A stretch of DNA of 64,000 nt from Iris pallida. Its lineage: Eukaryota; Streptophyta; Magnoliopsida; Asparagales; Iridaceae. The notes under the pieces were generated by a model. The model did no database searches and was not told the DNA's origin. It saw only the letters and a program-made list of their open reading frames with translations. Both the position numbers and the translations under genes were made by a program. The stretch covers positions 1 through 64,000 of the forward strand of contig JANAVB010042357.1 of the NCBI GenBank assembly GCA_029216955.1, written 5' to 3'. Position 1 is the first letter of the stretch. The number at the start of each line of letters is the position of its first letter. Positions 11,691-23,250 of the stretch are shown here, piece after piece.

Positions 11691-13834
11691 CCTGTTTGAC
11701 CAAAGAGAGAGACCTTAAGCGCAAGACTACCAGTTTAGTTCGTGTTGCTTGAGTTCATCGCTCTTTGAGAGAGTCAAACGTGGGAGTGTGAGGATGATAT
11801 CCGATCACGATTATCCCAATCGGTTTGGCTCGTGAGGTGTAATATCTTCCTCATGCCTTGCACTTCGATTCCTTGCTTGCATGTATGATTGTATGATTGA
11901 TTGGTAGCATAGATTGTGTGATAGTATAGCTGTCCCGACATCTCTAGCCTCTTGATTAAATTCCGAGGACGGAATTCTTTAAGGTGGGTAGGATGTAGTG
12001 CCCCGAAATTTGTGATACGTATTTTATACGTGTTCGTATTTCTGACCCGTATTTTTCTTTTCCTTGATTAGTTAATTGTGGTTTATTTTCATATTTAGCG
12101 TTTTGGTTTAATTGTCATTATCGTTCATGGATTTATTCTGATTAATGGAGCTTGGTTTATTGGTATTTCATGGTTCATCATGGCATTGCATGGCTTGGCT
12201 TGGATTGGTTCGGTTTAGTGGGTTTGGCTTGGTTGGGTTTTATGTGAACCAACCCACTCCTACCTACCACCACCACTCATATTTATTACCTATTCTTCCT
12301 TCCTCTCTTTATTACTCTTCTTCCCCACCATTACTTCTTCCACCTACCAGGAGAGAGGAAGAAAGAGCTAGGCAAGTGCAACTTGCTTCATGGAGGAACT
12401 CAAATTTTATTGCTTCATTTTCTTCCTTACAGTATTTTAACTAACTTTAGAACTTGGCATTTTCACTTTCAATGGCTAGATTCTTGTAGATCTATATTTA
12501 CTTTATTTTCGGATTTCTTGGGTTTTGATCTACTTAATCTGGTTATTTTCGAGTTTTGATGGTTCCATATTGTTGAGAATTTCATTCTGCCCCATTTTGA
12601 CCTATGGAAGTTTGGATTTGGACTCTGGATGAAAGATTCATGGAGCTTGGGAGCCATGGCTTGAAGGGTTCTTCTTCTCGGAAGGATGGAGAAGAAGAAC
12701 AGCTCATAGCCGACTGAACTTAGCCGCATAACTTATGCAGCAAGTTTTATTCCTGGCCGCATAAGCCTTGCTGAGTTACTTGGCCGCATGGCCTATGCCG
12801 CAGGAACTTAATTCTCCTAACCGCATGAAGATTTAATCCTAGCCGCATGAGACTTACATTTTCTAGCCGCATGAGTTTAACCCTGCCGCATAAGGCCCAG
12901 TCCTAATTGCTGCCGCATGGGCTTCTGAGTCCGGGCCGCATGACCCGATTTATTCTAGCCGCATGCGCCCTCTTACCTATGCAGCAGTATATGTGCCCGC
13001 CATACTTAACCGCATGACCCGGAGTCGTTCGAGCCGCATAGGCTCCACTGCTCCTTCAGCCGCATACGCATTTATTGCCCCTGAGCCGCATAAGCATTTC
13101 TCCCTGCTGCCGCATGGGACTCCGTCCACCCCCAGCCGCATGGACTTCTCTTTCGCTAGCCGCATGATACTCACCTAATTGGGCCGCATGCGCACTCGTC
13201 CCCTTGAGCCGCATGTGCCCCTCTTGTCTTGGCCGCATGGGTTCCAGTGACCCTGGCCGCATGCGCTCACCTAATTGAGCCGCATGTGTCTTATCCTCCC
13301 CTGGCCGCATAGGCCTGAGCCGCATGACTTTCTAATAACCCTGTGTATTATTTATCATTAATTACCCATGTTTGTAACTCCTTATTGTATATTTTTACGC
13401 CCATTTTTATATCCTTACGCCTTTTGTCCCGAACTTGATAATCCCAATTTGATTGACTTGATTGAAATGATAATTGTACCTGGCATGGTGTGACCAAGTA
13501 CCCTGACATGACATGATAGTGGCCCGTCGTGGTGCACTCCTCACATGATAACTTGACCTGATAATTTGACCTGCTACACATGACACGACAATGACCCGTA
13601 GTGGTGCACTCCTGACCTAATAACCTGACATGACCTGATAGTGGCCCGTCGTGGCGTACTCCTGACAAGCACACTTGATATGATAACCTGACATGATTAT
13701 CTCGAATAGCTGTTGCGACGGCTACCTGACATGACATGACCTGTATAATTAATCCTGACACCGTGGTTGTTTGTATTGATTGTGCTTGTATAAACTACTG
13801 GTCCGGTTGTGTCTTGCATCATGTCTAGGGCATG

Positions 13835-13859
13835 ATCCCTGAGTACCACGGTCAGGGAT
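13835..13859 (+). other. conserved LTR hairpin, 8-bp stem
   Basis: Arms ATCCCTGA and TCAGGGAT are perfectly complementary around a 9-base loop. The same hairpin is present in LTR 1 and LTR 2. The much more diverged LTR relic near 47780-47812 keeps it in related form. Neighbouring sequence diverges more, suggesting constraint. Confidence 0.6.
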
Positions 13860-14337
13860 TCATACTAAATCTGGCTAGGTTAATGACTAGTTGATCAAAT
13901 AGTTCATAGAGAATTTCCCAGTTACCTGTTGCCCCTTTGGTCCCGGCCTTATATATATATATATATATATACATGGGATTTGTTGCTATCCGTCGAGATG
14001 AGCGCACTTCCAGCCCGCCGTCGAGTGTGGTACCTTAGGACACATGTATCTTACTACAGTGTGTCTGCTATATCCTGCTATTTTTCTTTTCTTGCTGGGA
14101 TCACTCAGGTAGTAACAAACAGGTAATCGGACTTGGAATTCTCATTTGCATCTTGCTAGTAACTAGGCCTGTGATAACCCTAGTTAGTTAAAGTAGCAAG
14201 CCGTACTTATTGCTTGGCCGTGATTGATTGTATGAGAATAATCTGTCTAGTCTTGTCTTGATCCCATACCAGATTGTTACATGTCTCGATTTCTTATATT
14301 TACCTTGCCGATAAATGGTGGGAGAAGCCAAGTTCCG

Positions 14338-14401
14338 TTCAGATGAAGGGTTACAACCCCGGTCCTTGTTTGGTTTACGGGTTGTAACCTGGTTATCTGA
14401 A
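14338..14401 (+). other. conserved LTR hairpin, 11-bp stem with outer 7-bp extension
   Basis: GGTTACAACCC (14349-14359) pairs perfectly with GGGTTGTAACC (14379-14389) around a 19-base loop. An outer pair, TTCAGAT/ATCTGAA (14338-14344 and 14395-14401), extends it after a small internal loop. LTR 1 has it with one base missing. The diverged LTR relic keeps an identical left arm and loop at 48351-48380, where a Tat element has inserted inside the right arm. Confidence 0.65.
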
Positions 14402-15143
14402 TAGTCCCATGGTTATCTCATCGTATATCACCTGTCATGCTTTATCATATGTTCTGTCTTTTGTTGATTACGTACAAGATTGTCTTTTATATTCACCTGT
14501 CATGCTTTTCTTAATTACTGTCTCTTATTTATTGTTGTGCTAATTGCTGGTTTTAGTTCCTAAGTGAAGCCTCCTTTGTGGCACTTGCTCTTTCTGGGGT
14601 CTGACCCAGCTAGTTTGTATGGCCAGATACCGGAGCAGCAGCAAAGGATCTACCTGCCTTCCAGCCCGATGGTGACCGCCAGGCGTAACCAGGGCAACGA
14701 GTGGGTTTTTTTTGTTCTCCCACTCTATTGTACATTATTCTTTTGAGGCGTTTAGCCGCCGAGCAAGTGTTAGCTCGTTTGCAACTTTATTTACTGTCTG
14801 CCTACGGGCTGTAATCATGATTGGCAACTCGAGGTTGATCATGTATGACTTAACTCTTGCTAGTCCCTACATTTTGTACGACTAGCTTCATGATCATCTG
14901 GATATGTAATGTTTGGGACGCCTTACAATTGTATATTTGGTGATCTGATATCTTGTGATTATTATTAGTTGGTTGAGATTGAGACAATAGGATAATTTAT
15001 GACCTTAAGAGACTGATGGCTTGTAGATAAACCCTCACATATCTAGACAGCCGTGACTGTATAGCGGTGTGGATTCCATTCCGTTATACGTAGCTGGCTA
15101 TGTCCGCCCCCGCTCTCCAGTATTCTGGTTCTGGGGCGTGACA

Positions 15144-15148
15144 GGCGT
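15144..15148. repeat. target-site duplication GGCGT (right)
   Basis: This is the right-hand partner of 2011-2015 and directly follows the last base of LTR 3. Confidence 0.85.
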
Positions 15149-15387
15149 CGCCTTCAGTTGTTTTGCACATCTCCTTGGTTTGCAACACCTGTGGAGAGTG
15201 AGGATCAATACATTATCATGTACTATTGGGTGACTAATTAAATTCCATACTCATTTGGTTCAAGAAATTATGTGAAACATGCAACATATTTTTAGTGATC
15301 TTTCAAACCGTTCTAGTCAATTTCATATAAGCAGTTAATAAGGCATAAACAAGATAAATTTACTCTAGAATTTACCCACGACAGAGC
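15149..15387 (-). pseudogene. possible host exon end and intron
   Basis: On the minus strand a splice-acceptor-like CTCTCCACAG ends at 15189, and the bases from 15188 to 15144 would be the first part of an exon that continues at 2010 on the other side of the retroelement. The rest, 15190-15387, is AT-rich and intron-like. With no recognisable product this is a weak call. Confidence 0.25.
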
Positions 15388-15392
15388 GAGGC
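15388..15392. repeat. target-site duplication GAGGC (left)
   Basis: GAGGC precedes the 5' LTR at 15393 and recurs at 38880-38884 right after the 3' LTR. This ties together two LTRs that now lie 13.7 kb apart and shows they belong to one insertion. Confidence 0.85.
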
Positions 15393-18100
15393 TATAACTC
15401 CACCTCCCTGTTTTGAGAAAATAAATTTGATTTTAATTTTTTTTATATTAATAATAGTTTATGATTAAGTTTCAAATAATAAGTTTTTGGTTTTAAAATA
15501 ATAAATATGGTGATTGTTATTTTTGGAGGGAAAAATTAGGAGCAATTTCAAATTTTAAAAGGTTGTTACAACCAACTTAGTAGTCCCCTCAAATTTTCAA
15601 AAGTTTCTAACTAATTTTCAGTAGTTACTGTAAATAATTAAAAGAAGAGGGGTTTCTAAAAACTCTCTGAGTTATTTGTAAGTTCCGTGAGCGGGAGGAG
15701 CATAGTGCCAAAATGCATTTTTTAATTATATAGCAGTGAGAATTGAGAACTGAATTCTCATTCTTTCCCTCCACTTTCTTTCCGTTCAATCTCATCTTCC
15801 TGAGCGACGACGACGACGACGACGGCGACACGACGACGACGACATAGGCGGTCATTCCTCCGATCGGACACGCTTGTAAGATCCTCGGTGATCCCATTTC
15901 TTCTCCTTCCTGCCGACTGGACAGCGCAAGTAGTTGGTGAGTGCCGATATAGTTTTGATTCAAATCTAGGCGAGTTCGATTGATTGTGGGAAATTTGATG
16001 GGTCGATTTCTTTTAAAAACAAGTTAATCCGCTCCTTTCCGTGGTGGTCGGCTCGATCGTTCTTCTGAAGCTGGTATTTCCATTCGGAAGACAAGCTTTG
16101 ATCCGTGAGTGTGATTTTGAACACAATTGAATATCTAAGTTCCTCTATTTCTTGAACTTCTGAATAAAATTCTTTGTATATTTGTGAAAATGCAGTTCAG
16201 TAAATTGATCAGATCATCAATTATTCTCGATCACCAAACCAAATCTAGGTGAGTGAATTGAGCTATGTTTGGATATTTCGAGTTTCTCAATTTCTGTTGA
16301 ATTTTGATCAAGAGCCCTATTTCTTGAATCTATGGTGGTTCTTCTATTTTAATGTCCAGATCTGTGAGATCTGAGTGTCCTTGAATTTTTTTTGGGCTTC
16401 GAAGAAAGAGAAGAGACTCGGGAACGTGAAGTTGTATAGTTGCTCGCCAACTGTTTGACGTAATAACTGAACGAAGGATAGAGTCGTGAACTGGACACGA
16501 AAGGACTCGGACGACTCTACAGAGCTTCTCTCCTCATTCAGGATTAATCCTTTTCAGGTATCAAATTATAGCTTTGAGTATACTGTTATTTGTTCATAGT
16601 TAGTTTTGTTTGCTGGTGTCAGCCAGGGGTCGGGGTCGGGTCGAGTGGAGTTATTTCTGTATGAATCAAGTGCGTGGCGTGTCCGTGCCTACTGTGGGAC
16701 TGATGCGTGTGTCCGAGTCTTGATTGTGTCTTGGGTGCGTGTCCAACAAAATTGCTACCTGGTATCCAAGTGGAGTTGTGATTCAGAGGATGGTGTTGGG
16801 ATCAGGAGAAGCTGTTAGAGCATTTTTGAATTAAATAGCCGTTGGGTTTTAAGTTGCTGTTATGTACTAATGATTTGGAACATCACTTTGTTCCTATAAT
16901 TGTTGGCTAAGTAGCAGTTGAGTTTAATATCATGAGAAAGTTTCTCTGTATTTCTCTTGCTAGGTTCCTGGGATACTTGAACTCATGTGGGTGTACTGAT
17001 CATGGGTTGTGGCATTAGTTGAAGCATAGCTTAGAATGATAGCTAGATTGTTTACAATTTATTATTGTTGATACATATGCCAGGTTGCAGTATTTTATCG
17101 AATAGAATTTGTATGGATAAATAAGATTTGAGCTAGGGGTTTAGATGAATCCATTTAATCAGTAAACTTAACTATACTACTAGTTGGAAATATCACTCTA
17201 TTACTATCTTGGTATTTCAATAATTAAGTCTTGAGATTTTACTGCTTAGAAGTTACTGCTGATTTTGAACTATGGAATTAGGAAGGATTCGTAAGCATCT
17301 GAACCCTAATATAGATTGCAAGTTTTTACTTAGCAGGGGTGTGGTTAAACAAGAACCTGGGATTAGTTAGAATTTTGAGTTAGTAATTATAGAGTATAGT
17401 TAATTATCATGGAATTGGTAATTTTGAATGAATAGTTTAATTGGCTAATAAATTAGTTGGTGGTTCTAAAAAGTTTTTGTAGATTAATCAACTTGTACCT
17501 AATTAAAACAGGCATACACCCAGCTCTATTGTCTACCCGTACTTTTCCGGAGCAAGGCAAGTACTTTTCTATGGTCTTGTGCATTTACATATCCTGTACT
17601 CTTCTTGTGATACGTCATGACACGATATCCTGTACCACTGTACTATTTTGTTCTTGTACTTAACTTGTGTCGGGTGGGAAAATACACTAGCCATGTGCCC
17701 AAATCCCGGTTACTATATTCATGTAGATAGCTTAGGCCTCGCATCGTGCACGGGGTCCTAAGCCGTACCATTTATGTGCTTTCATGTGCTCACACCCCAG
17801 CCGGTCACATGAGCTAGATGTATTTCAAACATTGTGCACATGCCATATCTTATACTTCATGTTCATAGTTTATATTCCTGTACTTTATTTCCTGTACTTT
17901 ACATTTATGTACTTTCATGTTCTTTTCCTGTACTTTATAGTTCATGTTCTCCTGTACTCATTTTTATATCATGATGTTCTTGTTCATTACCTAGAACTGT
18001 ACTTTGCTCCGCGTCTGACTAGGATATGTTGCAGGTGTACTTGCAGGGTACCATTCTACTCTATGGGCCAGAGCCCAGGATATTAGCTGAGCAGGATGAG

Positions 18101-21100
18101 TGTAACGCCCCAGTCCCAACATACGTAGGACTAAGTACGTAGACATGCCAGCTGTATACATACGAAGTACATGGGCCTTGTATGTATACATAAGCTGTAA
18201 AATGCAGTAATCCAAGACAAACTAAATCTCATCCACAATGAAAAGAATAATAATATAAAAATCAACTTGGATATTTATGATACAATCATTGGACGGAGAC
18301 AAAGTCCACTATCAACTAACCCAATGAAAGAAATGTACAATAAATCGAGCGATAAAAATGGCAAGACGAACCAAGCACAATTGTCTTCGAAGGAATGGAG
18401 AAGACCACGGCCTTGGCTAAGATACCTGCGGAAGACATGAACACACACCTGGGAAAAAACCAGGTCCTCAGACGGACGTAGCAAGATACAGGAAGAACAA
18501 GCTAATATGTACTGTCAGAATAATAAAATAATAATATAAGACTATTCTAGACACAAATATGCAAAAGAGATTCTAACCGCCTAATGTGCAATTTAGAGGA
18601 CAACTTTCATGCGCATGGGTGGGATTTTAGGCTATGTGTACGTAACTGGCATCCAGTCATCTGTATCCGTCCGTAACGTCTAAAACGTCAGAGGGCATCT
18701 GCAAATATATCGCCACAGTTCCATCCGGAGACTGTGGTTTACCTGTTTGGATTCCCATACGCACTAGCGACTGTCTTTCCCCAATATTTCCCACACTGTT
18801 CAAGTCATGTCCATGGCTCGTCCAGTTTTGTAACTGCTTGAGTCTCTAAAACCCTAATCATATCAGTTACGATCATCTACCGTCACACGACTTTAGAGAT
18901 AGCTAGTCAATAAGTCGTGCCCCTAATAAAATGTCTCAAATCGTGTTGTGTAAGTGTCATGGCCAGTAAAGATATAAAAATATCCCGTAATAGGACGGTA
19001 GTCCACTACAACTAAGTTAACATGCATATAGTAAAATAAAACGACTAATAAAGTCGTTTGCACCCAAGTATGGCTTGGACGCGCAGTTTTTAACAAATAA
19101 AAATAACAAATATGAAACAAGTAAATAAATGCTGAAAATAAATAATATGACAGTTTAATTAGCAAGGTATACTTGCCTGTTGCGACGGCTGGTGAGCTGC
19201 CTGGTGTGGTACAATAAAGGTGACACAACTGCGACTTCGGTGCAACAACTATGCAAGAGAGCCTCCGATGATGGCACGGTCTATTCTATCGGGTCTAGAA
19301 CGGACAGATTAGTTAAGGTCGACGGGGAAGGTACAAAGTTGGCGAGGGATTAAGAATAATGGGCTTAGTTATGGACATAAGAATGATCGAAGGAAATTAG
19401 ATAGATACTATAAGATTCCATAAAACTATTTATAATATTTGAAAACTATTTATTTTATAACCTAAAATATTTTAGATAAATCCTAAGAATCATAATTTGT
19501 TTTTAAGCGAAAATAATTTAGATAATTATTTGAAAATACTTTAGAAAATTAGCCTATATTTTCCTTATTCAATATAAGTACCTAAAATCTAGAGACTAAA
19601 AACTGAATTTATCTCAAAATATAATTGATAAACATGTTTATAAAACTAAAGGAAATATTTAGTCTAAAATCCAAAGTTTGTCAAAATAAAATTTTAGACA
19701 GGAAGCTACAGTTTTATTAGTCAAAATAAGTATTTTAAATAGGATATGATATCATTGCATATAAAATAGTTCTAAAAATATAAAATCTAGTAAAGGATTT
19801 TTTTAGGACTATAACTAATTTTGTCAAAGTATAATTTCTAGGCAAAAATAATACTGTAATATTTTTCCAAAATTTTATTCTTGAAATACCTATAGGAATA
19901 TATATAATTGTCCAAACTAATATTAATGACAATATTAATAAATACTAATAATTGTAAAATAAGTTTCATAAGCTAATAATAATAATAATAAAAAAAAAAA
20001 TGATCAACAGTGTACTGTTGTTCCTTGATTGGGAAGAGGAATAAACTCAAGAATTTATAAGAAGAAAGAGTGGGAGAAAGAGAAATGAACGGAGAGGAGA
20101 AGTAGAGAGAACGCTCGGGGAGAGGGAGAGAGTGTGAGGGAGAAGAGGAGGCGGCGTAGGCTGAGAGCGGTGGGGAGGGGCGGTGAAGGGCGGCGGTCCG
20201 GCGGCGAAGAGAAGGGAGGATGGCGGAGAATCTCGGGAGGGGGAGCTCTCCGGCGACTGGAGGCGGCGTGGTGGCTGTGTCGGGCGGCGGAGAGAAGGGA
20301 GGATGGCGGAGAATCTCGGGAGGGGGAGCTATGAGGAAGGGGTTTCGAACGGAGGGGGCTCTCGGCCGGAGTCCGTCGGCGGACTGAGCGGAAGATCCGG
20401 CGGCGCAGTGGCCGGCGCGGGTTGATCTTCGGCGGAGGCAGTGGGTTTGGCGCGACAGTTGGCGCCGATCTCGGCTGGGAGGCGGTCGGCACACGGGCGG
20501 ACCACATCGGCCGGTCGTGGGTGCTCTAGGCGGTGCTAGGCGGAGTGGTCAACGCAGCGCGCGAAAGTTCCGGGGGCACCGATGGTCCTGGAGTCGAGCG
20601 CCCACGGCGGCGCACACTGGGAAGATGGGCTCGGAGGCGGCAAGGGCTGACGGGGACGACGAGGAAGAGGTAAGCGTTCGGTTAGGGTTCCTAATTCTTT
20701 TTTTTCTTTCTGGTGGCGGATTGGGGTTCCGGCCGGTGATGGCCGTGGTGGCTGGGACTGGGATTGTTGGTGTGGCCATGGCGTTGGTGGCTGGGAAGGT
20801 GTTGGTGTTGGTGGCGTTTGGCCAGGGTGGCCGGGACAAGGTGGAGATGGTGGTGGTAGTCTCTGTATTTGGTTGGCGGTGGCGATGGTGTGGTTGGGTC
20901 TGGGTGGTTGGTCGGAGTGGCCAGGCAGTGGTGGTGGTGATCGGGTGTCGGAATTTGGAAAGGTACTGTTGCGGGTTTGCCGCGGCTAAGGATGGCACGG
21001 CAGCTAGGTTTTTAGGGTTAGGGCTGGGTTTGTAGGACGCGATGATGACGAAGAGCGGAGTCGAGTTGCGGTGAGGGTTACGTCGTATCGGGTGTGTCCG

Positions 21101-21896
21101 ATACGATGGGGGCAGAGGTTCGGATCTGTCGGACCCGGGGAAACAATATATTTGTACCATATAGAATATAGTGGATGGGAAATGAGGACACCGACACGAT
21201 GCACGATTTGTGAAAGAAATTTTGTGGATGGTTGGATTTTATGGAGGAGTACCTACCTATTTATAGGATGTGGGAATTCCCATTTGGATAGGATTAGAAT
21301 TGATTTAAAACCCAAATAGATAATACCATATTAATTTAAAATCAATAAATTCCAAATTCAAATACAATCCAATTTAAATCTAATTAAATTTTTAGTTTAA
21401 AATCAAATCAATTCAAATTCCAAATGTAGATATTAATTTAAATAAATCCAAAATTCAAATCAAGATTTAAATTGTCACCATAATTTCAAAATATGTTTTC
21501 CAAAAATACTATTAATAATAATTTTGAAAATTACATTATTATTTAAAAATAAACTAAATAAATATTTATGAAATATATATATGTATACGCGAATAATATT
21601 TTTATTATTAATAATTATTTTATGAAAGACTTTTTATGAATAATAAATAAAATAATAATTTGGAAACTTTGGTACGATAACAAAATATTATTATATTATT
21701 CTGAAACTATAAAAAAAATATAGAAAATATTTTTCTAAAATATGTACGCTCGCACATATTCGTACTCGTCGAGCAAATTCGAAAAATACAATTTCGTGCG
21801 CGACGTACAATACGACTACGCGACGTAAAATACAAAAATTTTAAATCAGTACCAAATTTAATAATAAAAAAGTAGTAGAAATTTAGGGGTTTTACA
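18101..21896 (-). mobile_element. antisense solo LTR, 3.8 kb
   Basis: The inserted block reads TGTAACGCCCC...GGGGTTTTACA and is flanked on both sides by ATGAG (18096-18100 and 21897-21901). The minus-strand start TGTAAAACCCC and end GGGGCGTTACA fit Gypsy LTR ends. Neither end recurs inside, and no gag or pol motif is present, so it is best read as a solo LTR left by LTR-LTR recombination. On the minus strand a TATA box (CTATAAATAG, 21266-21257) precedes a GC-rich transcribed-looking region (about 21060-20100) with an internal 83-bp-period duplication near 20210-20330. ORFs here are low-complexity and I do not call genes. Confidence 0.75.
21257..21266 (-). promoter_or_regulatory. TATA box of the solo LTR
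   Basis: CTATAAATAG on the minus strand lies at the change from the AT-rich outer part of the LTR to the GC-rich part. This is where a U3/R boundary would be expected. Confidence 0.5.
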
Positions 21897-22107
21897 ATGA
21901 GACTTAGCTTGAGGCTTCAGGTTTAGACTATTTAGCTTTACTTCTAGATATTGTCTTTAGAATTCATAGCATTTTTTCATTCCTGTGATTCTGGTACTTC
22001 ATGATATTTGGATTTGTGGATTATGGTGATCTTTCTGGGAATGTTTTTAGATGCTGTGTACACATTTATGTTTATCTGGTTAGATTTCTCTAGCTCGGTA
22101 CAGCTTA

Positions 22108-22130
22108 CTTCGTCGTGTCTAACGACGAAG
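22108..22130 (+). other. hairpin near the LTR end
   Basis: CTTCGTCGT and ACGACGAAG form a perfect 9-bp stem around the 5-base loop GTCTA. The 3' LTR has the identical hairpin at 38808-38830. It lies close to the primer-binding site, where retroelement U5 RNA structures often act in reverse-transcription priming or packaging. That role is inferred. Confidence 0.55.
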
Positions 22131-22179
22131 GCTGGACGTGTCCGACTCGTGTCCGATTATTCGGAAGCGGGTCGTGACA

Positions 22180-22203
22180 TGTTTTAGTGGTGGCCCATGC
22201 AGT
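22180..22203 (+). other. primer-binding-site region of the chromovirus
   Basis: TGTTTTAGTGGTGGCCCATG follows the LTR end. It shares its core with the sequence after the LTRs at 5086, 10076 and 44961, so three otherwise different LTR families share this block. Confidence 0.5.
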
Positions 22204-22479
22204 TCCATCCTAATGGTACCTAGGTATTAGCGTACTATTGGAGGACTTGATTACACTAGGAAAACTTGATCACAGCATAGGAAAAATCAGGAATAAGGGT
22301 ATATCAGGTATATTGATATCAATAAACACTTGTTATTTTTAGGTCTAGGTTATTTTAACAGTTTTTTATTTTTTAGATAGTTTAAAAGCACGCGACACCG
22401 AAACAGTCGATCCACCTACACTTGAGATTTTCGAGCTCCCACTACCTTCTATCACTCTACTATCCCCATGGGTAGTACG

Positions 22480-23250
22480 TAGTTGACGGAGACGTTTGAA
22501 GAGTCCCTTGACAACCAGAGAGAGCATGCCATCCTTTCCAAGTCAGACTTGTGGATATACTCTTCGAGCCAGGAAGGACTTCTGACTTCCAGACTCTTGA
22601 ATCCTTGGACATCCCCGACACCGAGCGCATATCTTGTACCGAAAAGCAGATCAAGAACCTGGAGCAGTCACTGAAGATCATCCAAGTCTCTGAGGACCCG
22701 ATCCATCTGGAGATTGGAGCCACCAGCCAGGAGATCCAGAATATAGCACAGACAATAGGACATGACGGGAAATTGAAGCCAGGAGAGACATAAAGACTTA
22801 TGACGAAGATAGCAACTACCCTGGACCTGCAAAGCGTCGCAACACTCAGTCAGCGTTTCTTCGGTCACACCACCAGTCGCATCATCAGGAGCAGATCTCA
22901 GCAGCCAGCACACCAGCAGCCGTATATTCCTGTCAGAGCCCTGTATTTTAGCCCCAGCAGGAGAGACGACGACCACTTGTAATTTCTGCCGTCGTCCAGG
23001 ACATCACTACAAAGAGTGCCACAAAAGACGGAGGCTATGTTTATTCTACGGATCGTCTGCCCACCAAGTCAAGGATTGCCCAGAGACCGTGGATCACACT
23101 GCCCAAGGACAAGCACTAGGAGCACCAGGACTACAACAAGGAGACCAACCTCTTCAGATTCAGCAATCACATGGAGCATTACCGCATGGATCAGTCTACG
23201 TCAGGACAGTTGAAGAAGTTGAAGTGATTCCAGTCCCGGAGGAATACTGA
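22480..23250 (+). pseudogene. chromovirus gag remnant
   Basis: This is the degraded coding sequence of the C-terminal half of gag. Near 22970-23085 it encodes two consecutive zinc-knuckle motifs: an intact CNFCRRPGHHYKEC and a degenerate second one in which one cysteine is tyrosine (CLFYG..AH....C). A basic, glutamine-rich stretch precedes them. The frame is open from the knuckles to a stop near 23250, but upstream parts are in other frames. No protease or polymerase follows. It belongs by position to the 15393-38879 element. Confidence 0.6.

Larger units (their letters stand above)
2016..15143 (+). mobile_element. tandem non-autonomous Tekay-like Gypsy element (LTR-int-LTR-int-LTR)
   Basis: Three near-identical LTRs of about 3.1 kb (2016-5085, 7007-10075, 11994-15143) alternate with two near-identical 1.9 kb interiors (5086-7006, 10076-11993). 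Each interior has a gag remnant with zinc knuckles but no protease, reverse transcriptase, RNase H or integrase, as in TR-GAG type non-autonomous elements. LTRs begin TGTAGTGCCCC and end GTGACA. Purine tracts precede the second and third LTRs. One GGCGT duplication flanks the entire array, so it arose by recombination between LTRs or inserted already tandem. The chromovirus lineage is inferred from the gag style and from a shared sequence after the LTR with the chromodomain element at 15393-38879. Confidence 0.85.
11994..15143 (+). repeat. LTR 3 of the tandem element
   Basis: This is a 3150-bp LTR and the longest of the three. It carries an extra segment of about 38 bases at 14726-14764 (TTGTACATT...AGCCGCCGA) that is absent from LTR 1 and LTR 2. 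The terminal dinucleotides and body match the other two. It ends in GGGGCGTGACA at 15143, followed directly by the right copy of GGCGT. Confidence 0.9.
15393..22179 (+). repeat. 5' LTR of the chromovirus, split by a solo LTR
   Basis: The LTR proper is 15393-18100 plus 21902-22179, about 2986 bp. It begins TATAACTCC where the 3' LTR has TGTAACTCC, a G-to-A change at the terminal TG, and ends GGGTCGTGACA. It contains CGA trinucleotide repeats near 15806-15845, a TGTACTT-rich stretch near 17560-17990, and a 9-bp hairpin (CTTCGTCGT/ACGACGAAG) at 22108-22130, about 50 bases before its end. Confidence 0.85.

Noticed and set aside
20055..21160. GC-rich ORFs on both strands inside the solo LTR
   Set aside because: Low-complexity Pro/Arg/Gly/Ser translations from GGC-rich sequence, open in several frames at once. 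No recognisable domain.
18101..21896. A complete non-autonomous LTR element rather than a solo LTR
   Set aside because: The terminal sequences do not recur inside the block, so two LTRs cannot be drawn.
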